A stretch of DNA of 64,000 bases from Subtercola boreus (GCF_006716115.1 NZ_VFOO01000001.1:3844001-3908000); one strand, 5' to 3'; counted from the first letter of the stretch, positions 1-10,610 are shown. Numbers and translations are program-made. Notes: generated by a model from the letters alone, not told the origin.

Positions 1-145
1 TGTTCTCGAAGAATCCGTAGTCGGTGGGGTAGACGAAGCTCGTGAAGAGCACGCGGTCGAGGTACACACGGCCGGTGACGTGGTCGACCTCGTACTTGTT
101 GCGGCTCCCCTTGGGGATCTCGATGACGGCGTCGTAGCTGGCCAT
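1..145 (-). CDS. ppa: Inorganic pyrophosphatase, N-terminal part (runs off left edge)
   Basis: The first 48 codons of a soluble family I inorganic pyrophosphatase, which hydrolyses pyrophosphate to phosphate in the cytoplasm. The translation starts [20 protein letters not shown] and continues with the family's conserved stretch ending [12 protein letters not shown], where the lysine, arginine and tyrosine active-site residues of this family lie. The ATG is at 145-143 on the minus strand. The rest of the gene, including the main metal-binding aspartates, is outside the window. It is transcribed divergently from tilS across a 150-base spacer, as is common in related actinobacteria. Confidence 0.93.
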   Translation of the reverse strand, partial: MASYDAVIEIPKGSRNKYEVDHVTGRVYLDRVLFTSFVYPTDYGFFEN

Positions 146-280
146 GGGCGGGTGCTCCTTCTGTGTGGTGTCTGCGTGCGGGTGCTGGTCAGAGTGCTGG
201 TGCGGGTTCAGGTGCGCCGGTGGATGCCCGTCGGGCCGGTGCTCGCGTCGGCGACAGCGCCCAGCACGCTGGCGAAACTG

Positions 281-295
281 CAATAACGTTACTGG
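281..295 (+). promoter_or_regulatory. Probable -10 element for leaderless tilS
   Basis: TAACGT at 284-289 lies 6 bases before the tilS ATG, the spacing expected if transcription starts on or next to the start codon. The box is inside the palindrome TAACGTTA, so the same bases could serve as a -10 for the divergent ppa gene. The rest of the 146-295 spacer shows no other clear signal. Confidence 0.45.
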
Positions 296-1576
296 ATGCA
301 CCCTGCCGCCCGCCGCCCACGCCTCACTCCGGCCATGGCGGACGTTCGCCGGGCCGTGCGCGAGACGCTCCAGGCGCTGCCCGAGTCCCCCGCGGGCGCG
401 GCTCTGGATGTCGCGGCTGCACCCCCGCGAAGCGCCCCTCCTCCCGCCGCTGCCGCTGGCGCCTCCACCGCGCCGCCCGCGCCCACCGCTGCGCCCCCCG
501 CCCCCGCCGCCCCGGCGCCCGTCGCCGCGACCGCCGCCGCGACCGCCGCCGCCGCCACCCCCGCCGCCGCCGCTGCGCCGCCCGCGCCCGCCGCTGCGCC
601 GCCCGCGCCCGCCGCCGCTCCCGATGCGGCGCCCGTCGCCGCCACGCCGCCCACCACGCCCGCGGCGCCGCTCGTGCTCGTCGCCCTCAGCGGCGGCCCG
701 GACTCCCTCGCCCTCGCCATCGCCACCGCCTTCGAGGCGCCCCGGAACGGGTTCCTGGCAGGCGCCGTCGTGGTCGACCACGACCTGCAGGCCGGGTCCG
801 CCGCCGTCGCCGAGTCCGCTGCCGCGCAGGCTCGTGAGCTCGGCCTCGACCCCGTGGTCGTCGTCCGCGTGCGAGTTGATCCTGCGAGCCCCGACGGCCC
901 GGAGGCCGCCGCCCGCGCCGCCCGCTACGCGGCGTTCGACGAGGTACTCGGCGCACCGACCGGCGCCACCCGCATCCTCCTCGGCCACACGCTCGACGAC
1001 CAGGCCGAGACGGTGCTGCTCGGGCTCGCGCGCGGCTCCGGGCCGTCGAGCCTGTCGGGCATGGCCGCCGTGAACGGAGCCTTCGTGCGGCCGCTGCTGG
1101 GCATCCGGCGCCAGACCGTGCACCAGTCGGTGGATGACGCGGGCCTGGTCCCCTGGCGGGACCCGCAGAACCTCGATCCGGCGTACAAAAGGGTTCGGGT
1201 GCGCGAGACCGTGCTTCCACTGCTCGAATCCGAGCTCGGGCCTGGCATAACGGAGGCACTCGCCCGCACGGCCGACCAGTTGCGCGAAGACGATCAAGCT
1301 CTGGATGCCCTCGCCGCCGAATGGGCGGCCGAGATCGTCGAGCACGCCGAGGCCGGCATCGCGGTCGATGTGCACGGACTGAGGGCGAATCCGCCCGCGC
1401 TGGCGCAGCGCATCGTGCGTTTCGTCGTCGCGTCGGAGTTCGGGGTGAACCTCAGTCGCAGCCAGACCCTCGCGGCCCTGCGGCTCGTCACCGAGTGGCG
1501 CGGACAGCTCGGGGTCGATCTGCCGGGCATCCGCGTCACCCGCGCCGGCGCGCAGCTCGTCTTTGCCCGCCGCTGA
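296..1576 (+). CDS. tilS: tRNA(Ile)-lysidine synthetase with long Ala/Pro insert
   Basis: TilS changes C34 of tRNA-Ile(CAU) to lysidine, using ATP and lysine, so that the tRNA reads AUA. The N-type ATP pyrophosphatase loop SGGPDS is near residue 132, followed by VVDHDLQ and the [19 protein letters not shown] core. The product of 426 residues is longer than usual because residues about 40-125, before the P-loop, are almost only Ala and Pro. The ATG at 296 is favoured by a -10-like box 6 bases upstream and by the conserved RPRLTPA segment after it; the alternative ATG is at 335. It precedes hpt and ftsH, the usual actinobacterial order. The insert is probably a disordered linker. Confidence 0.9.
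   Translation: MHPAARRPRLTPAMADVRRAVRETLQALPESPAGAALDVAAAPPRSAPPPAAAAGASTAPPAPTAAPPAPAAPAPVAATAAATAAAATPAAAAAPPAPAAAPPAPAAAPDAAPVAATPPTTPAAPLVLVALSGGPDSLALAIATAFEAPRNGFLAGAVVVDHDLQAGSAAVAESAAAQARELGLDPVVVVRVRVDPASPDGPEAAARAARYAAFDEVLGAPTGATRILLGHTLDDQAETVLLGLARGSGPSSLSGMAAVNGAFVRPLLGIRRQTVHQSVDDAGLVPWRDPQNLDPAYKRVRVRETVLPLLESELGPGITEALARTADQLREDDQALDALAAEWAAEIVEHAEAGIAVDVHGLRANPPALAQRIVRFVVASEFGVNLSRSQTLAALRLVTEWRGQLGVDLPGIRVTRAGAQLVFARR
413..670 (+). repeat. GC-rich low-complexity tract coding for Ala/Pro in tilS
   Basis: Runs of GCC, CCC and CCG codons with near-repeats of a GCGCCGCCCGCGCCCGCC type encode roughly 85 residues of Ala and Pro between the N-terminus and the ATP-binding loop of TilS. 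Such DNA is prone to slippage. Similar expansions occur in several other genes of this window. Confidence 0.75.
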
Positions 1577-1783
1577 ACCGCCCGCCCGCCCGCCGCTGAC
1601 CCGCCGCACGCCCGCCGCACCCCGCGTTGCGGCGCCGCTCGCGCGGCCGGCCGCTGACGCGTGTGTACCTGCCGCCGGCCGCGCCCCGCGCTCGCACCGC
1701 CCCGCGCCCGCACCACCCTCCAACAAACCGCGCGGTGCGCACAGCTGCGCCGCGCCGGCCGGCTTTGCGCCCGGCGCATTCCT

Positions 1784-1848
1784 GCCCGGGAGGAGCTGAG
1801 TCGATCTGGCGCTCCATACGGCTCGGATCGCCCCAGCTCCTCCCGGGC
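1784..1848. repeat. 15-bp perfect inverted repeat between tilS and hpt
   Basis: GCCCGGGAGGAGCTG at 1784-1798 is matched by its exact complement CAGCTCCTCCCGGGC at 1834-1848, with a 35-base loop. It lies in the 368-base tilS-hpt spacer. There is no T-run, so a classic terminator is not evident. The remainder of the spacer is C-rich and shows no gene. Confidence 0.7.
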
Positions 1849-1932
1849 GGTCTCCGCCGGTGGTTTCAGGCCGATTGGGCCTGCCGTGAGCCCGGCCAGC
1901 CAGCCCGGCCGGCCGCGGACGGCCACCTTCGG

Positions 1933-1944
1933 TAGGCTCGACGC
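1933..1944 (+). promoter_or_regulatory. Probable -10 element for leaderless hpt
   Basis: TAGGCT at 1933-1938 ends 6 bases before the hpt ATG at 1945 and no Shine-Dalgarno sequence is present, which fits a leaderless transcript. Confidence 0.45.
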
Positions 1945-2496
1945 ATGGATTCCAGCGACGTCTCAGGCGACCTCACGAACGTTCTCATCACCGAAGCCGA
2001 GATCCACGCGAAGATCGCCGAGCTCGCGCGTCGCATCGAAGCCGACTACGCCGGGCAGGACGTGCTGCTCGTCGGCGTGCTGAAGGGCGCGGTCATGGTG
2101 ATGGCGGACCTCGCCCGCGAACTCCGTCTGCCCATCACGATGGACTGGATGGCCGTCAGCTCGTACGGCACGAGCACCCAGTCGAGCGGGGTGGTGCGTA
2201 TCCTGAAAGATCTCGACAGCGAACTCGAGGGGCGCACCGTGCTGATCGTCGAGGACATCATCGACTCCGGCCTCACCCTCTCCTGGCTGCTCGGCAACCT
2301 GCGGTCGCGCGGGCCGGCATCCGTCGAGGTGTGCGCCCTGCTCCGCAAGCCCGATGCCGTGCGCATCGAACTCGACGTGAAATACGTGGGCTTCGACATC
2401 CCGAACGACTTCGTCATCGGCTATGGCCTCGACTACGCGGAGAAGTACCGCAACCTGAAGGACATCGCCGTCCTCGCCCCCCACGTCTACAGCTGA
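1945..2496 (+). CDS. hpt: Hypoxanthine phosphoribosyltransferase
   Basis: Cytoplasmic purine salvage enzyme that converts hypoxanthine or guanine plus PRPP to IMP or GMP. At 183 residues it has the family length. The PRPP-binding loop [14 protein letters not shown] is near residues 93-106, [10 protein letters not shown] precedes it, and [20 protein letters not shown] is the conserved C-terminal signature. It sits between tilS and ftsH as in most Actinobacteria, although here the MFS/TetR pair separates it from ftsH. Its stop codon is followed at once by a 26-bp perfect hairpin. Confidence 0.96.
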   Translation: MDSSDVSGDLTNVLITEAEIHAKIAELARRIEADYAGQDVLLVGVLKGAVMVMADLARELRLPITMDWMAVSSYGTSTQSSGVVRILKDLDSELEGRTVLIVEDIIDSGLTLSWLLGNLRSRGPASVEVCALLRKPDAVRIELDVKYVGFDIPNDFVIGYGLDYAEKYRNLKDIAVLAPHVYS

Positions 2497-2501
2497 ACAA
2501 A

Positions 2502-2557
2502 CGAGTGGGCGGTTTGGGCCCCAAAACCGGAGTTTTGGGGCCCAAACCGCCCACTCG
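2502..2557. repeat. Perfect 26-bp palindrome (hairpin) after hpt; copy 1 of a pair
   Basis: The left arm at 2502-2527 (CGAGTGGGCG, then TTTGGGCCCCAAAAC) and the right arm at 2532-2557 are exact reverse complements around the 4-base loop CGGA. It lies between convergent hpt and the MFS gene and could end both transcripts, although no T-run follows. A close relative lies at 37373-37434 after clpC, so this is a dispersed repeat family rather than a single terminator. Confidence 0.85.
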
Positions 2558-2593
2558 ATGGAGAAGCGCGCGGGCGCCGGGAGGCGCGCCGGG

Positions 2594-4141
2594 TCAGTGG
2601 GCTACGACGGGCTCCGGGAGGTCGTCCGAGGCCGAGGCGGGCGCCTTGGCGTTCGCCGAGACCGCGGTTCCGGATGCCGCGGGGGTGCCGGGCGCGGCGG
2701 CGACAGGCTTCCGGCGGAACAGCAGCACCGCGAGGATGCCGCCGAACGCGAAGAACCCGGCCCCCCACCAGTACGCCGTCGCGTAACTCGCCACCGCGGC
2801 ATCCGCGGCCACAGCCGCCGACGCCGGCAGGTGCGACGCCACGTACCCGGTCGCAGCCGACGCGGCCAGCGTGTTGAGCAGTGCCGTACCGATCGAGCCA
2901 CCGACCTGCTGGCTCGTGTTCACCATCGCCGAGGCGACCCCGGCGAACCGGCGGTCGACGCCGAGCGTCGCGGTCTGGATCGACGCGGGCATGATCGTGC
3001 CCATACCGAACCCGAGGATCATCAGCGGCGGCAGGATGTCGGCCGCATAGGTGCTCGTCGTGTTCAGATGCGTCAGGTAGATCATGCCGATCGCGCCGAG
3101 TGCCATGCCGATGGGCACAAGCACCTTGGGGCCGAACCGCGGCAGGAAGATGTTGTTGCCGAGCTGAGCCGCGAGAACGAGCATCAGGATCATCGGCAGG
3201 AACGACAGCCCGGTCTGGATGGGGGAGTAGCCGAGCGAGGCCTGCAGGTAGTAGGTCACGAACAGGAAGATGCCGAACATCCCCGCGCCCGCGATCAGTA
3301 CCGACGAATAGGCGGCACCGCGGTTGCGGTCCAGGATGATCGCCAGCGGCAGCAGCGGATGGGCGGCCTTCCGCTGCCAGAGCACGAACGCGACCAGCAG
3401 TACGACGGCCGCGGCGAGGAAGCCCCACGTGAGCGGGGAGTCCCAGCCGTCCGTCTCGGCGTTCGAGAACCCGTAGACGAGGCTGAACAGTGCGCCGGAG
3501 ACGAGGATGGTGCCGGGCACGTCGAGCTTCGGGCGCGGCCCTTCACGCTTGGCGTTCACCACGAAGACGACGGCGCCGATCACGGCGATGACGGCGATGA
3601 AGACGTTGATGTACAGGTTCCAGCGCCAGTCGAACCTCTCGGTGAGGAATCCGCCGAGCAGCAGGCCGATTGCTCCGCCGGCACCGGCGATCGCGCCGAA
3701 GATTCCGAAGGCACGCGAGCGTTCCTTCGGAATGGTGAAGGTCGTGGTGAGCACGGCGAGGGCCGTGGGGGCGAGGAGAGCGCCGAAAGCACCCTGCAGA
3801 GCGCGGGCGAAGACGAGCATCCCGAAGCTGTCAGCGGCACCACCGAGCGCGGAGGCCGCGGCGAAACCGATGAGACCGATGATGAAGGTGCGCTTGCGGC
3901 CGATGAGGTCGGAGACGCGACCGCCGAGCAGCAGCAGGCTGCCGAAGGCGAGGGAGTAGGCGGTGACGATCCACTGGCGGTCGCCGTTGGAGAACTGCAG
4001 GTCCGCCTGGGCGGCGGGGAGGGCGATGTTGACGACGGTGGAGTCGAGAACGACCATGAGCTGGGCGAGCGCGACGACGGTCAGCGTCCACCAGCGGCGG
4101 GAGGAGACCGCGACAGGCGCGGCTTGAGAAGTCTGGGACAT
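2594..4141 (-). CDS. DHA2-type MFS drug/cation exporter
   Basis: A 515-residue integral membrane protein of the 14-helix EmrB/QacA (DHA2) group of the major facilitator superfamily, expected to export drugs or other toxic compounds with proton antiport. Signatures are VVLDSTVVNIALP in the first helix, the loop motif GGRVSDLIGRKRTF, and the motif-C-like GAIAGAGGAIGLLLGG. The start chosen is the ATG at 4141 (MSQTSQAAP); a -10-like TATAGT lies 7 bases before it, and residues further upstream look non-coding. The C-terminal 35 residues are Ala/Pro-rich. It is divergent from a TetR-family regulator, the usual arrangement for a drug-inducible pump. The substrate cannot be told from sequence. Confidence 0.9.
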   Translation of the reverse strand: MSQTSQAAPVAVSSRRWWTLTVVALAQLMVVLDSTVVNIALPAAQADLQFSNGDRQWIVTAYSLAFGSLLLLGGRVSDLIGRKRTFIIGLIGFAAASALGGAADSFGMLVFARALQGAFGALLAPTALAVLTTTFTIPKERSRAFGIFGAIAGAGGAIGLLLGGFLTERFDWRWNLYINVFIAVIAVIGAVVFVVNAKREGPRPKLDVPGTILVSGALFSLVYGFSNAETDGWDSPLTWGFLAAAVVLLVAFVLWQRKAAHPLLPLAIILDRNRGAAYSSVLIAGAGMFGIFLFVTYYLQASLGYSPIQTGLSFLPMILMLVLAAQLGNNIFLPRFGPKVLVPIGMALGAIGMIYLTHLNTTSTYAADILPPLMILGFGMGTIMPASIQTATLGVDRRFAGVASAMVNTSQQVGGSIGTALLNTLAASAATGYVASHLPASAAVAADAAVASYATAYWWGAGFFAFGGILAVLLFRRKPVAAAPGTPAASGTAVSANAKAPASASDDLPEPVVAH

Positions 4142-4241
4142 GTTCTGAACTATATACGGTACTGTCGAGTATCGGAACCAATCAGTTCCTGAATTAACAC
4201 TCACGTAACCTAGATGTCGCAGACAGCAGAAAGGAGCCGCA
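4142..4241. promoter_or_regulatory. Divergent promoter region with candidate TetR operator
   Basis: The spacer between the exporter and tetR contains the imperfect palindrome CGGTACTGTCGAGTATCG at 4157-4174, which overlaps the minus-strand -10-like TATAGT of the exporter (plus-strand ACTATA at 4149-4154). A repressor bound here would block exporter transcription. AAGGAG at about 4231-4236 is a ribosome-binding site for tetR. Confidence 0.5.
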
Positions 4242-4907
4242 ATGACGCTGCTCGAACCTGAAACCTCGGAACAGCTCGCAGAATTCCCGGTCCGGCCGGG
4301 GCGGAAGCGCGACCACACACGTGATCCCGAGATTCTGGATGCCGCACTCGCCGTGCTCGCCGAAACCGGCTACGACGGCATGACCATCGACATGGTCGCC
4401 GCTCGCGCCAAGGCAGGCAAAGCCACGCTCTACCGCCGCTGGCCGTCGAAGGCCGAACTCGTGATCGATGCGGTCGCCTGCATGAAGAAGGTCGACCTCG
4501 ACCCGGCCGCTCTGCCCGACACCGGTACGCTCCGCGGTGACATGATCGCTATGATCAAGCCGCACTCGATCGAGGACAGCGAGCGCAAGATGCAGATCAT
4601 GGCCGGCCTGATGTCGATGATCTCGCGTGCCCCCGAACTCGCCGACGCCGCGAACACCGCGATCATCGAGCCGCGTGCCGCCGTCAACCGGCTGCTCATG
4701 CGCCGGGCCGTCGCCCGCGGCGAGATCTCCGCGGACTGCGACATCGAGACCGTCGCGATGATCAGCCCCTCGATGGCGACGTACCGCACGCTCGTGCTGA
4801 AGAAGCCCGTCGACCGCGACTTCCTGGTCTCGCTCATCGACGGGGTCATCCTGCCGGCGCTCGGGCTCGGCGCGAAGCCAGCGCACGTCGAGCCAGCCGC
4901 AAGTTAA
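4242..4907 (+). CDS. TetR/AcrR-family transcriptional regulator
   Basis: A 221-residue one-component repressor. An N-terminal helix-turn-helix of about residues 27-75 (ILDAALAVLAETGYDGMTID, then KATLYRRWPSKAELV) is typical of the family; the all-helical C-terminal half binds the inducer and forms the dimer. It is divergent from the DHA2 exporter and probably represses it through the palindrome in the shared spacer. The inducer is unknown. A clear AAGGAG ribosome-binding site supports the ATG at 4242. Confidence 0.9.
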   Translation: MTLLEPETSEQLAEFPVRPGRKRDHTRDPEILDAALAVLAETGYDGMTIDMVAARAKAGKATLYRRWPSKAELVIDAVACMKKVDLDPAALPDTGTLRGDMIAMIKPHSIEDSERKMQIMAGLMSMISRAPELADAANTAIIEPRAAVNRLLMRRAVARGEISADCDIETVAMISPSMATYRTLVLKKPVDRDFLVSLIDGVILPALGLGAKPAHVEPAAS

Positions 4908-4988
4908 GCCCACGGGGAACACGCAGGCACCGTCCAGCCCGGCACGGGTAACCTTGCCGAGTACTTGGTGACCAGAAAGGTGCCGGCT

Positions 4989-7025
<2,037 letters not shown>

Positions 7026-7040
7026 GGCGGCTTCGGCGCT

Positions 7041-7676
7041 GTGGCAGTGGACAGGCGACGCGTCGAGGCTGCGGTGCGGGAACTGATCGCAGCCATCGGT
7101 GAGGACCCGTCGCGGGAGGAGCTCGAGAGCACTCCCCGACGGGTCGCCGAGTCGTACTCCGAGTTCTTCTCGGGCGTGGGGCGGGATGCCCGACTCGAGC
7201 TCGGCGAAACCTACCCGGTCGTTGCCGGGTCGGAGCCCGAGCCTGTGCTGCTGAGGGACATCACGTTCCGGTCGGTGTGCGAACACCACCTGCTGCCGTT
7301 CCGGGGCACGGCGCACGTCGCCTATGTGCCCGGGCAGCGGCTGGTCGGCCTCGGCCGCATCCCCGCGGTGGTCGACGTTCTCGCGAACCGCCCGCAACTG
7401 CAGGAGCGGCTGGGCGAGCAGATCGCCGCGACCCTCGATGAGGCTCTGGATGCCCGGGGGGTGCTCGTCGTGCTCGAAGCGTCGCACGGCTGCGTCACCC
7501 TCCGCGGACCGCAGCAGGCCGCAAGCACGACCGTCACCGTGGCGTCGCGCGGAACGCTCCGCGAGCCGGCCGCCCGTGCCGAGCTGATGGGGCTGATCGG
7601 GGGCCGGGCCGCTGCGGCGGCGACCGCCGCCGCGCCCACCACCACGAACACGACCCCGCACGAGGTGGCCCTGTGA
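7041..7676 (+). CDS. folE: GTP cyclohydrolase I
   Basis: First enzyme of folate synthesis: GTP to 7,8-dihydroneopterin triphosphate, a homodecameric zinc enzyme in the cytoplasm. CEHHLLPF holds the zinc-binding Cys and His residues; AYVPGQRLVGLGRIP and the C-terminal SHGCVTLRG are also family signatures. The 211-residue product starts at GTG 7041 and ends in an added Ala/Thr tail of about 20 residues. Its TGA overlaps the GTG of folP by 4 bases, so folE-folP-folB-folK are translationally coupled. Confidence 0.96.
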   Translation: MAVDRRRVEAAVRELIAAIGEDPSREELESTPRRVAESYSEFFSGVGRDARLELGETYPVVAGSEPEPVLLRDITFRSVCEHHLLPFRGTAHVAYVPGQRLVGLGRIPAVVDVLANRPQLQERLGEQIAATLDEALDARGVLVVLEASHGCVTLRGPQQAASTTVTVASRGTLREPAARAELMGLIGGRAAAAATAAAPTTTNTTPHEVAL

Positions 7677-8566
7677 GCGAGGTCGGGGCAGCCTTCTCCC
7701 GGCGGCGTCGTGCCGAGCGCAGCGAGCCCGTCACCTCGCCCACCTTCGCCGGGCTGCCCCGGGGTCGCACGCTGGTGATGGGCATCCTCAACGTGACGAG
7801 CGACTCCTTCAGCGACGGCGGGCGCTGGCTCCGCACAGAAGCCGCCGTGTCGCACGGGCTCGAGCTGGCTGCCGCCGGCGCCGACATCGTCGACGTCGGG
7901 GGAGAGTCGACGAGACCCGGGGCGCTCCGGGTCGCGCTGGCAGAGGAGCAGGCGCGGGTGCTGCCGGTCATCCGGAGCCTCGCCGAGCAGGGGGTGGCGG
8001 TCAGCGTCGACACGATGAACGCCTCCACCGCGCGGCTCGCCGTCGAAGCCGGGGCTCTCATCGTGAACGATGTGTCGGGCGCGCTCGCCGACCCGCAGAT
8101 GACCGACACGATGATCGACCTCGCCGTGCCCCTCGTCGTCTCGCACTGGCGCGGCCACAGCGACGTAATGACCTCGCGCGCGACCTACAACGACGTGGTC
8201 GCCGACGTCGTGCGCGAACTCGAGTACCGCGTCGCGGAGCTCATCGTGCGCGGAGTGGACCCCTCGAACATCCTCGTCGACCCGGGCCTCGGGTTCGCGA
8301 AGAACTCCGAACACAACTGGAAGGTGCTGGGGCACCTCTCCCGTTTCACCGATTTCGGCCTGCCGGTCGTCGTCGGCGCCTCACGCAAGGGTTTCGTCGG
8401 CGAGCTCGTCGAAAAAGGAGCGCCGATGGATGCCCGGGACTTCCCCTCCGCGGTGATCGCCGCTCTCGCCGCCCAGCAGGGCGCCTGGGCTGTGCGGGTG
8501 CACGACGTCGCCCTGACGAAGTCCGCTCTCGTCGTGGCGGAAGCGTGGAAACGGGGTGCCGAGTGA
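7673..8566 (+). CDS. folP: Dihydropteroate synthase
   Basis: Joins 6-hydroxymethyl-dihydropterin diphosphate to para-aminobenzoate; it is the sulfonamide target. The 297-residue TIM barrel shows MGILNVTSDSFSDGG, VDVGGESTRPGA and DPGLGFAKN, the three classical signatures, and ends with the phosphate-binding GASRKGF region. The start is the GTG at 7673 overlapping the folE stop as GTGA; about 30 poorly conserved residues precede the barrel, so a slightly later start is possible. It is the second gene of the folate operon. Confidence 0.96.
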   Translation: MSEVGAAFSRRRRAERSEPVTSPTFAGLPRGRTLVMGILNVTSDSFSDGGRWLRTEAAVSHGLELAAAGADIVDVGGESTRPGALRVALAEEQARVLPVIRSLAEQGVAVSVDTMNASTARLAVEAGALIVNDVSGALADPQMTDTMIDLAVPLVVSHWRGHSDVMTSRATYNDVVADVVRELEYRVAELIVRGVDPSNILVDPGLGFAKNSEHNWKVLGHLSRFTDFGLPVVVGASRKGFVGELVEKGAPMDARDFPSAVIAALAAQQGAWAVRVHDVALTKSALVVAEAWKRGAE

Positions 8567-8973
8567 CGGGTGCGGTGCCGGCATCCAGTAATCTCACCAG
8601 AGTGCCAGACGAACTCGACTCCCTCACCCTGACCGGCCTGACCGTGCAGGCGAACCATGGTGTCTACGACCATGAGCGGCGTGACGGGCAGCCGTTCGTG
8701 ATCGACCTGACGGTGTGGCTCGACACGGCCGCCGCCGCGGCATCCGACGATCTCGACCAGACCCTGAACTACGGGATCCTCGCGAAGTCGGTGCACGATG
8801 CTGTCGCGGCCGACCCGGTCGACCTGCTCGAGACGCTCGCTGAGCGAGTCGCCGGGGTGGCGCTCGCCTCACCGATCGCCGAGCGCGTGCGGGTCACCGT
8901 GCACAAGCCGGAAGCTCCCATCACGGTGCCGTTCACCGACGTGTCGATCACCATCACGAGGAGGCGCGCGTGA
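8563..8973 (+). CDS. folB: Dihydroneopterin aldolase
   Basis: Cleaves dihydroneopterin to 6-hydroxymethyl-dihydropterin and glycolaldehyde. GLTVQANHGVYDHERRDGQP holds the conserved substrate and catalytic residues near the N-terminus, with LNYGILA downstream; the fold is a small T-fold that forms an octamer. I chose the GTG at 8563, which overlaps the folP stop by 4 bases; a second in-frame GTG at 8602 would remove 13 weakly conserved residues and may be the true start. It is the third gene of the folate operon. Confidence 0.94.
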   Translation: MTGAVPASSNLTRVPDELDSLTLTGLTVQANHGVYDHERRDGQPFVIDLTVWLDTAAAAASDDLDQTLNYGILAKSVHDAVAADPVDLLETLAERVAGVALASPIAERVRVTVHKPEAPITVPFTDVSITITRRRA

Positions 8974-9494
8974 GGCGCGAGAAGCTGCGTGTGACCCTGC
9001 CCGCCGTCATCGCCCTCGGCAGCAACCTCGGTGACCGTGCAGAGACCCTCCGCGCGGCCATCGCCGAGATCGGGCAGCTCGACGGTGTCTGGGTCGACGA
9101 GGTGTCGAGCTTCTACGAGACCGACGCGCTGAAGCCCGAGGGCATCGACCTGGATGCTCCCGCGTACATCAATGCGGTCATCCTGGTGCGCTCAGCGCTG
9201 CCGCCCCACGAGCTGCTGCTCGCGCTGCAGGCCATCGAGGAGGCGCACGACAGGGTACGGGTCGAGCGCTGGGGCGACCGCACCCTCGACCTCGACATCG
9301 TGACGTTCGCGAGCCTCGTGCAGCACGACGAGACGCTCACTCTGCCGCACCCGCGGGCCTTCGAGCGGGCGTTCGTGCTCGCACCCTGGTACGAGATCGA
9401 CCCGGGAGCCGAGATTCCGGGTCGCGGCCCCATCGGGCCGTTGCTCGCGGCCACCTACGAGAGTCCGCGGCTGTTCGCACGGTGGTCGTCGTGA
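8970..9494 (+). CDS. folK: HPPK, 6-hydroxymethyl-dihydropterin pyrophosphokinase
   Basis: Transfers pyrophosphate from ATP to 6-hydroxymethyl-dihydropterin, giving the folP substrate. Signatures are ALGSNLGDRAETL near the N-terminus, ETDALKPEGI, and the Mg-binding/catalytic stretch DRTLDLDIVTFA followed by LPHPRAFERAFVLAPW. Length is 174 residues. The start is the GTG at 8970, overlapping folB's stop as GTGA, and its own stop overlaps the next gene. It is the last enzyme gene of the folate operon. Confidence 0.96.
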   Translation: MRREKLRVTLPAVIALGSNLGDRAETLRAAIAEIGQLDGVWVDEVSSFYETDALKPEGIDLDAPAYINAVILVRSALPPHELLLALQAIEEAHDRVRVERWGDRTLDLDIVTFASLVQHDETLTLPHPRAFERAFVLAPWYEIDPGAEIPGRGPIGPLLAATYESPRLFARWSS

Positions 9495-9976
9495 GACGAA
9501 CCCGTCCGCTGACGCTCGTGCTGCTCGCCGTCGTCGGAGGTTTCGCGGGCTTCGTCATCGAAGTCGGCCTCGCCTCCTCGGGGCGGCCCATCATCGCGCT
9601 TCCGCTGTCGCTCTCGATCACCCTCGTCGCAGCAGGCGCCATCGTCGTCTCGCTGGCGGTGCCCATCGCGCGGGCGATCCGCGGCACCAACCAGGCCCCG
9701 ATCAACCCGTTCCGCGCGATGCGCGTCGCCGTGCTCGCGAAGGCGTCGAGCATGGTCGGGTCACTCATCGCGGGCCTCGGGGCCGGGGTGGTCGTGTACC
9801 TGCTGTCGCGCGCCGTCATCCCGGCCGTCGCCTCGCTCTGGCTGAGCATCGCGGGAGCCCTCGCGGGCGTGGTCTTTCTGGCCTGCGGGCTCGTCGCCGA
9901 GAAGCTCTGCACTCTGCCGCCCGACTACGGCGACCCCGATCGTCCGGAACCCCTGCCCGACCGCCGGCGGAGCTGA
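9491..9976 (+). CDS. DUF3180 family membrane protein
   Basis: A 161-residue protein with four predicted transmembrane segments (LTLVLLAVVGGFAGFVI, LPLSLSITLVAAGAIVVSLA, MVGSLIAGLGAGVVVYLL, LWLSIAGALAGVVFLACG). Proteins of this kind follow folK in many Actinobacteria; their function is unknown. The GTG at 9491 overlaps the folK stop as GTGA; a GTG at 9482 is also in frame. The conserved NPFRAMR segment lies in the cytoplasmic loop between helices two and three. Confidence 0.85.
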   Translation: MRRTRPLTLVLLAVVGGFAGFVIEVGLASSGRPIIALPLSLSITLVAAGAIVVSLAVPIARAIRGTNQAPINPFRAMRVAVLAKASSMVGSLIAGLGAGVVVYLLSRAVIPAVASLWLSIAGALAGVVFLACGLVAEKLCTLPPDYGDPDRPEPLPDRRRS

Positions 9977-9980
9977 CCGG

Positions 9981-10610
9981 ATGACCGACGGCGGAGCTGA
10001 TCGGATGACCGACGGCGCAGCCGACGGGGTGACCGACGGCGCAGCTGAGGTGCCCGGGTCGGCGGCGCCTGCGGGTTCGCTGGGGGCGCCGATCTCGCCC
10101 GTGACGCCCCCGGCCGCACCCACCGCGAAGTCCCGGCGGCTCGACTACGACGGGCCGTGGCGGCGCGTCAGCAGCAAGTACGTCGGCGTGGTGGTCGCCG
10201 AGTCGATCGTCACCGGGGCCGTGCTGGCAGCCATCAGCCTCTTCTTCGCGCTCGTCATCGGGGCCTGGTTCGGCTGGTGGATGCTCGGGGCTGCCGTCAT
10301 CGTGACCATTGTGCTTCTCGTGGTGGCCCCCCGGCGGGCCCGCGCGATCGGATTCCAGCTGCGGACGGATGACCTGCTCTACCGGCAGGGGATCATGTTC
10401 TTCCGCATCGTCGCCGTGCCCTACGGCCGCATGCAGCTCATCGACGTGAACCGGGGGCCACTTGCGCGCGCACTCGGTCTCAGTGACCTGAAGTTCGTGA
10501 CCGCCGCGGCGTCGACGGGGGTGTCGATCCCGGGGCTGCCGGAGGCGGAGGCCGACGAGCTCCGCGACCGGCTGGTGGCGCTGGCGGAGTCGCGCCGGTC
10601 GGGGCTGTGA
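9981..10610 (+). CDS. Bacterial PH-domain (bPH2, YdbS-like) membrane protein
   Basis: A 209-residue protein. The first ~50 residues are a low-complexity tail containing three near-repeats of M/V-TDG-(G/A)AD. Then come SRRLDYDGPWRRVSSKYVGV, two transmembrane helices, and a bPH2 domain (TDDLLYRQGIMFFRIVAVPY, RMQLIDVNRGPLARALGL) ending SIPGLPEAEADELRDRL. The role of this pair of proteins is not known; homologues in Firmicutes have been linked to envelope stress or bacteriocin sensitivity. It overlaps the next, larger PH-domain gene by 4 bases, and the two proteins probably act together. Confidence 0.85.
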   Translation: MTDGGADRMTDGAADGVTDGAAEVPGSAAPAGSLGAPISPVTPPAAPTAKSRRLDYDGPWRRVSSKYVGVVVAESIVTGAVLAAISLFFALVIGAWFGWWMLGAAVIVTIVLLVVAPRRARAIGFQLRTDDLLYRQGIMFFRIVAVPYGRMQLIDVNRGPLARALGLSDLKFVTAAASTGVSIPGLPEAEADELRDRLVALAESRRSGL

